A stretch of 11,272 bases of DNA from Dinochytrium kinnereticum (lineage: Eukaryota; Chytridiomycota; Chytridiomycetes; Chytridiales; Chytridiaceae). How positions within the stretch are numbered: position 1 is the first letter of the stretch; each line of letters begins with the position of its first letter. Location of the stretch: NCBI GenBank assembly GCA_027604005.1, contig JADGJT010000581.1, positions 1 through 11,272 of the forward strand, written 5' to 3'. The notes beneath the pieces are model-generated. The model ran no database searches and was not told the DNA's origin. It saw nothing but the letters and a program-made list of their open reading frames with translations. Shown piece by piece: positions 6,731 through 11,272 of this stretch. The position numbers and the translations under genes are program-made.

Positions 6731-8449
6731 ATGAATCTTCTCATCATTCTCTTAGCTATCGCATTTCTCGTCGCCACAGTCGCTTCGCAGAAAAAGGTCT
6801 TCACTCTCCCGGGCGATCCCCTCTGGCCAACCCGTTCTCAAATCCAAAACTTCGCATCAGCCATCACTGGTCATGTACTCATCCGCGGTGACGCAGCCTA
6901 TGTCCCTCCAACAACGTGGAACTCCCGTGCGGGCCAGCCCAGCCCCCTTCTCGTCGTCACCCCCAAATCACCGGAAGACATATCTACCTCCCTCAAATTC
7001 GCGCACACCCATCTCCTCCGTGTTTCAGTTCTCAGCACAGGATTCCACCAAGACATGCGCAACACGGCCGACGATTCGGTCCACATCAACATGGCAACCT
7101 TTAATCATCGTCGTGTGGATCTCACAGCACAGACATTGACAGTCGGTCCAGCTCAACCCTTCATCGACATGCTCGACTTTGTCGCAGAAGCCACTGGGAA
7201 AAAACTCGTCGCTTTGAGTGGATCCGAGCCAGGTGTTGGCCCAGCAGGGTGGGTTCTCGGTGGCGGTCACGGCAAGTTAACGCGTCTTTACGGTCTTGGT
7301 GTGGATGCTTTGATAAGTGTCGACATGGTGACAGGAAACGGCACACTTCTAACCGCATCGGAATCCTCACACCAGGAGCTTTTCCGAGCGGTCAGGGGAG
7401 GCGGTGGACCTGCATTTGGAATAATTCATTCCCTCACTTTCAAGTTATTTCCAGACCCCGGACCCGTGACGCTCTTCACCGGTTTCTTCCCCCCAACAGA
7501 GCCATTCTCCTCATCATGGCAAACCTGGATGAGCACGGCCCCAAACAACGCCGGAAGTTATGCTTTAAGCGGGTACGACGCGTCAACCTCACGGCCATTC
7601 ATGGACGTTCTGGCTTTCTGCTTTGGCAATCCAAAAGACTGTGTAGAAACTCTCGCCCCCCTCGCAGAAACCCCCGACTGCGTAGCCATTGGTGATAGAA
7701 CCTGCAAGATCCAAGCCTCGGCCTACCCAACCTACAACGACTACGCTATCAGTAATCGAGGCAAAAACCCTGGAACGGGAGACTCACTTTACCTCGTATC
7801 AACCTGCGTCGACTTGACCTCTCCAACGCAAATCCCAACTCTGATGAATCAAATCGCGGCCTACAACCCATCAGAATGGTTTGGCGGACTTCTTGTCTGT
7901 TACTTCAATGGCGTCTTGGGAGGCGCAAGCTCCAACCTTGACGTAGATGGTGAAAAAACGTCCATGAGCCCTGCCGTGAGACAATGCAAGGTGGCCGTCT
8001 CCTGCGCAGCCGCATGGCAAGGCTCATTGACAGACAACGCTCCCATCATCAGAAAGATGGACATCCTGGCCGAAAACATAATCTACCCGACGGGTCTCAA
8101 CGAATGGTCATATTGGAATGAGCCTCAACACAACAGTCTCCGAAATGCAACAGCTTGGCAACAGAGGTATTGGGGAGGTTCAGAAAGGTACGAACGGCTT
8201 TTGGGGGTGAAGAAGGAGTATGATCCAGAGAATGTTTTGACTTGCCACCATTGTGTTGGCTCTGAAGACGTTTTGAACGTTGATCCAGTCTTATGTCCAT
8301 TTGGGTGTAAAACCTCTTGCTCGAATGTTGTGGTGGATAACACGTGTAAGGCCCCTACGGGGCCCTTGGAGGAAGGTCATCGGACCACAGTGAGAGAAGC
8401 CAAGAGTTGTGGGAGGAGGAAGCGAGCTTGGGCAGGAAGGTTTAAATGA
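6731..8449 (+). CDS. secreted FAD-linked oxidoreductase (BBE / isoamyl alcohol oxidase-like)
   Basis: An intronless frame of 572 residues from the ATG at 6731, which begins a clear signal peptide (MNLLIILLAIAFLVATVAS). The frame stays open upstream to ATG 6596, which would add 45 residues before the signal peptide. Residues about 65-245 are an FAD-binding PCMH/type-4 domain: PLLVVTPKSPEDIS (72-85), STGFHQDM with His106 at the usual 8-alpha-histidyl FAD site, GVGPAGWVLGGGHG (168-181) and FRAVRGGGGPAFGI (218-231). The position that holds Cys in bicovalent enzymes lies in SGSEPGVG and is not Cys, so one flavin bond is expected. A C-terminal BBE domain (about 460-510) has YWNEPQHN, WQQRYWGGS, VKKEYDPENVL and CHHCVGSED. 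The family oxidises alcohols, sugars or other small molecules with O2, releasing H2O2; the substrate is not predictable. The tail after about 510 is Cys-rich and ends very basic (GRRKRAW). Confidence 0.88.
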   Translation: MNLLIILLAIAFLVATVASQKKVFTLPGDPLWPTRSQIQNFASAITGHVLIRGDAAYVPPTTWNSRAGQPSPLLVVTPKSPEDISTSLKFAHTHLLRVSVLSTGFHQDMRNTADDSVHINMATFNHRRVDLTAQTLTVGPAQPFIDMLDFVAEATGKKLVALSGSEPGVGPAGWVLGGGHGKLTRLYGLGVDALISVDMVTGNGTLLTASESSHQELFRAVRGGGGPAFGIIHSLTFKLFPDPGPVTLFTGFFPPTEPFSSSWQTWMSTAPNNAGSYALSGYDASTSRPFMDVLAFCFGNPKDCVETLAPLAETPDCVAIGDRTCKIQASAYPTYNDYAISNRGKNPGTGDSLYLVSTCVDLTSPTQIPTLMNQIAAYNPSEWFGGLLVCYFNGVLGGASSNLDVDGEKTSMSPAVRQCKVAVSCAAAWQGSLTDNAPIIRKMDILAENIIYPTGLNEWSYWNEPQHNSLRNATAWQQRYWGGSERYERLLGVKKEYDPENVLTCHHCVGSEDVLNVDPVLCPFGCKTSCSNVVVDNTCKAPTGPLEEGHRTTVREAKSCGRRKRAWAGRFK

Positions 8450-8453
8450 AAAT

Positions 8454-8459
8454 AATAAA
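8454..8459 (+). terminator. AATAAA polyadenylation signal candidate
   Basis: AATAAA starts five nt after the stop codon of the FAD oxidoreductase gene. It is close to the stop, so a more distal site in the AT-rich sequence downstream may also be used. Confidence 0.35.
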
Positions 8460-9296
8460 CCTTTGCATGCTGTCAATATCTGAGTAGTAACATGAGGAAA
8501 GTGTTAGACCGTCAGAAGCCATCGTTTATGCGTGTTAGGTCTAAAATGATGATAAGCCAGCTACATCTGATAGTTTACCCTTATCGTCTTGGGGATATAA
8601 TACGAAACTCGTGGCTTAAGTACCTTGCGTGGCGGGATGGCGACTTTTTAAGTCCAACAAGCAGCCCTAACGCTGAAATTCTACCCAAATTCGCAACGCC
8701 TTCATTGAGGCGACATGGGAAAACGACAGCTGTTAACTCTCAGACGTAGAATATCACAGTATCTCACTTCAAGGTGGGGGTTTGCTGATAATCCAAGAGA
8801 TGCTCATACCTTCGCCCTCTATGCTTTGTCTTTGTCAAAAAAAAACGAGGCCGTGTAAGGTAACTCGGTCATGGTTGCACTTTTTTTTAATTTCCCTTGA
8901 ACCCTGAAGACTGCCTTCCAAAAGCGTCCTTGTCCCTGGAAACTGTTCTTAACAGCCTTCTTTTCTGTGTTTTCTTTCCGATTGTTTTTTCCCCATTTCA
9001 CTCTGGCCAACAGCCAATTAGAGCGTCAAGAATGAACCTGTCTTTCCCTTCACCTTAGTTTTTCAGGATCACACATTCTTTATTTATTCCCATTAGTTTA
9101 TTGGTGATCAGACGGCGAAGTTCAAGCCTCCTGTACTTTGCTTGTCTTGTTGGCGGGAGGGATATGGAAGAGAAGACGCGTCTACGTGATTAAAGCGCTT
9201 GCTACCACCTCTGGAGTGCTAATCTTGGTCTTTATACGATCTTGATAATGATAAATGTACAGTACTTCCTTGATACTTCGGATAATTATATAGGTT

Positions 9297-9394
9297 TGGC
9301 ATTTGGCATTTAAGGCAATTTCCACGCGAGAATTGAGTAATCATATATATGTATGCTGTGTTGATAACACGAGCCTAGAGTATGCCAGATGCCA
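9297..9394. repeat. 13-bp inverted repeat enclosing three smaller hairpins
   Basis: TGGCATTTGGCAT (9297-9309) pairs with ATGCCAGATGCCA (9382-9394) with one mismatch, which would be a G-U pair in + strand RNA. Inside lie CAATT/AATTG (9316-9320 with 9331-9335), the palindrome CATATATATG (9342-9351) and GTGTT/AACAC (9358-9362 with 9366-9370). The layout resembles a closed multi-branch RNA of about 98 nt. It is not a tRNA: there is no T-loop or acceptor-stem consensus. Confidence 0.55.
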
Positions 9395-9981
9395 TATGGG
9401 GTTGAACAGCCCATTTTTCAAAATACTTGCACGAAAGTATACGCAGGCTTACCAAGAGACCATCTTGTATGGTTCATGCCAAGAGTGATAGGGGTTGGAC
9501 CCATCGTCATGCGTCTTGCGACAGATTGGGCACCTTTCCTTTTTGCATATATGGCAAAACCATAAATGAGACGGGTGATATTCTGGGCCTAGGTTTATAG
9601 AGCAACTGTCATCGTATAAGAAGAATTCAATAAAACTTTTGCTGCGATTCGAGAGTATGGCCGCGCTTGGCCATCTCATACGAAACCTATTTATACATCC
9701 CACCCACTGATGGAAGAAAACGGCGTTGTTTCGTTGGGCAGCTAATGTTCAGTTGAAGCCAGGCAAGTCAGGCATGAGAAAGATCAAAAGAGTCGTTCAT
9801 GGGATATGTGGTTACAATGGTGGCGCCATGTCTGAAAGATCAGCATTACTTAGTGTACGTCGCTTGAATCGCGTTGAATTGCATCAACATTGCAGTGATG
9901 GCAGGATGTTCGCGTGTATTTTTAGCCCAATAAAAAAGTGTGGTTTTGTGATAACGAGGTTGATTCATTCCAAGAATTACC

Positions 9982-10021
9982 GTCATGGCTGGGAATCAAG
10001 GCCGTGGTTCCCAGCCATGAC
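9982..10021. repeat. perfect 14-bp inverted repeat, long hairpin
   Basis: GTCATGGCTGGGAA (9982-9995) is exactly complementary to 10008-10021. Three more pairs (one G-U) extend the stem inward to a 6-nt loop (9999-10004), giving 17 bp. An outer helix, TTCCAA (9968-9973) with TTGGAA (10023-10028), could stack below an asymmetric bulge. There is no T-run like that of a bacterial terminator, and this is a fungal context, so a small-RNA precursor or structured transcript is more apt. Confidence 0.75.
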
Positions 10022-10474
10022 TTTGGAAAGCATGCACAAGCAAAGGGGCATTTGCACTTAATAGTTCAATTTTATATTCAAGACCACAGCTATATCTGGT
10101 TCTGATTGCTGTCCATACAAGGCTTCAGGACTTGAAACATTAAAAACGCAAAGAACGGGCGTTGGATGTTGCATATTGGTCAAGTTGAGATGTTCTGAAG
10201 CAGTAGAATCTGCATCCACTTGGGAACAGGGATATTCGACCGACCGTGTTTTGACTCAAGCTACTTTTTATTCGTTCGCACTCAAAATGGCTTCATTTTC
10301 AGTAGCCGTCTTGGAAAAGAAGAACAGGGTCATGGTCACAGTGAGGAAGCTCAATGTATCATCGTATCAAAATATACTTTCACAGCTTTACGTCTCATTG
10401 CAACGTTCGCACTTATATTCATTCCCCCTTTGCAACTGAATCTCAACCTCCCAATTTGCACGAAGCCCACCAAG

Positions 10475-10490
10475 AAAAAAAAAAAAAAAA
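10475..10490 (+). repeat. A16 homopolymer
   Basis: Sixteen consecutive A after CACCAAG. It could be a simple length-variable tract or the poly-A end of an old retroposed copy. I see no target-site duplication or recognisable retroposon body upstream. Confidence 0.8.
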
Positions 10491-10909
10491 GGAATAGCTA
10501 TCTCTGGAGACCCTTCGGATCAACCACCACAACCTGCCTCTTTGGTACACCTCATTCCCTGACGGCCACTCGCCTGGCCGCACCAACGAGCAAGGAACGG
10601 TCAGGCACGGCCTTGACATAGGCGTAAGTCTATCGCGTCGAGCTGCGGCGCGAAAAGTGGGTCGGAATGCTCAAGCCATCCCCCTTAACCACAAAAACAG
10701 CCTTCAGACGTGAAATACAATATGAAAACCATGCTCCGTATCAATTCATGTAAGTTTCAGAGCATCGGCCGCCGCAGACCTCCCACTGCCTGCCACCTTT
10801 GGGCATCCCATTCGCATTTGCGGTTTCAGCGGCCGTGGACGTCCTGCCAGTTATGGCAGTTCGGAAGAGTCAGCGAGTAGCCGCGTCGAAGGTTGAGGGT
10901 CGGTTGCTC

Positions 10910-10944
10910 AAGATGCCGCAGCAAGACCGTCGCTGCGGCATCTT
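10910..10944. repeat. perfect 13-bp inverted repeat, GC-rich hairpin
   Basis: AAGATGCCGCAGC (10910-10922) pairs exactly with GCTGCGGCATCTT (10932-10944) around a 9-nt loop. It lies in a locally GC-rich stretch (about 10740-11000) that lacks a supported gene. Confidence 0.75.
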
Positions 10945-11110
10945 TGGTTTCATTTTGCTGCAATGTGCGACGGGAGCTTGGTGCGGGTCTTATGAGCAAG
11001 GTGCAACCGTGACTGAGGATACATGAGGCGTGTTTGTTTTTGGTGCGCTGTTTTTGCGTTTTCATCCCTGAGCGATTCCCCTCGATCTCCACTCCTCTTC
11101 CCTCCTCCGT

Positions 11111-11130
11111 CTCCTCCTCCTCCTCCTCCT
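11111..11130 (+). repeat. CTC/GAG microsatellite in a pyrimidine tract
   Basis: About six and a half tandem CTC units inside a longer C/T-rich tract (about 11080-11145). On the minus strand this creates the poly-Glu or poly-Arg runs of two spurious ORFs. Confidence 0.8.
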
Positions 11131-11255
11131 GCTTATTTCTACCTGCTGCTGCGCGGTGTGCATTTGATTCCCTGAAGAGATGCCTGAAGAGCTCCATTTC
11201 TTGCATGTCAAGGATGCCTTCCAGGTGTGCAAGATGTGAGCCACTGCAGCAAGCA

Positions 11256-11261
11256 TATAAA
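11256..11261 (+). promoter_or_regulatory. TATA box at the right edge
   Basis: TATAAA, 11 nt from the end of the window, about 110 nt downstream of a pyrimidine-rich tract. It is consistent with a + strand gene that begins outside the window; no part of its coding sequence is visible. Confidence 0.4.
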
Positions 11262-11272
11262 GGCCACTGGGT

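Larger units (their letters stand above)
8460..11250. other. gene-poor stretch with several inverted repeats
   Basis: About 2.8 kb in which no frame on either strand gives a protein I can support. The longest frames (9726-10061 +, 10220-10621 +, 10826-11206 -) have no domain, have odd composition or run through simple repeats. 8820-9080 is T-rich on + with homopolymer runs. The notable content is structural: inverted repeats at 9297-9394, 9982-10021 and 10910-10944, a 16-A run at 10475-10490, and a pyrimidine tract with CTC repeats near 11080-11145. A small minus-strand frame at 9449-9703 carries a CxxC-x4-CxxC motif. It could be long intergenic or ncRNA territory, or decayed genes. Confidence 0.5.

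Noticed and set aside
8350..8364. Inverted repeat GGCCCC-tac-GGGGCC
   Set aside because: It is short and lies inside the FAD oxidoreductase coding sequence, so it is likely incidental to codon choice.
9726..10061. 111-codon + strand frame
   Set aside because: It runs straight through the perfect inverted repeat at 9982-10021, has no domain and no upstream promoter signal.
10220..10621. 133-codon + strand frame
   Set aside because: It includes a Lys run from the A16 tract; the composition is not protein-like and no family is recognisable.
10826..11206. 126-codon minus-strand frame with a Glu-rich run
   Set aside because: The Glu run comes from the GAG microsatellite; the rest has no recognisable features and is crossed by the hairpin at 10910-10944.

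Overview
The window looks like nuclear DNA of a filamentous fungus, most likely a basidiomycete (Agaricomycotina). This is inferred from short GT-AG introns (50-107 nt where the junctions are clear), T-rich and pyrimidine-rich gene flanks, AATAAA-type signals next to stop codons, and the gene families present. I see no bacterial features, CRISPR array, tRNA, rRNA or intact transposon.

Layout. The first 57 nt may be the tail of a + strand gene. A gene-free, purine-biased stretch of about 550 nt follows. 613-2592 (-) is an intronless type II membrane protein with a PLOD-like glycosyltransferase domain (collagen lysyl-hydroxylase GT type) and no hydroxylase domain. 2593-3685 is gene-free and holds this gene's promoter and a 10-bp inverted repeat. 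3686-5384 (-) is a six-exon gene for a secretory-pathway DOMON-cytochrome b561 transmembrane haem protein of 398 residues in my model. 5385-5805 is a divergent promoter region. 5806-6432 (+) is a two-exon gene for a 175-residue hydrophilic protein I do not recognise; its second exon has to be found by reading splice signals. 6731-8449 (+) is an intronless, secreted FAD-linked oxidoreductase of the BBE / isoamyl-alcohol-oxidase type, with a TATA box upstream and a Cys-rich C-terminal tail.

8450 to the right edge (2.8 kb) has no convincing gene. It does hold three strong inverted repeats, one with a multi-stem layout, plus a 16-A run and a CTC microsatellite. A + strand TATA box at the edge suggests a gene starting beyond the window.

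Functionally, the two best-defined neighbours in the centre are redox proteins of the cell surface or secretome: a membrane haem electron carrier and a secreted flavin oxidase. They flank a small unknown gene. A shared job is possible but is only inference. The glycosyltransferase belongs to the secretory pathway and has no evident link to them.
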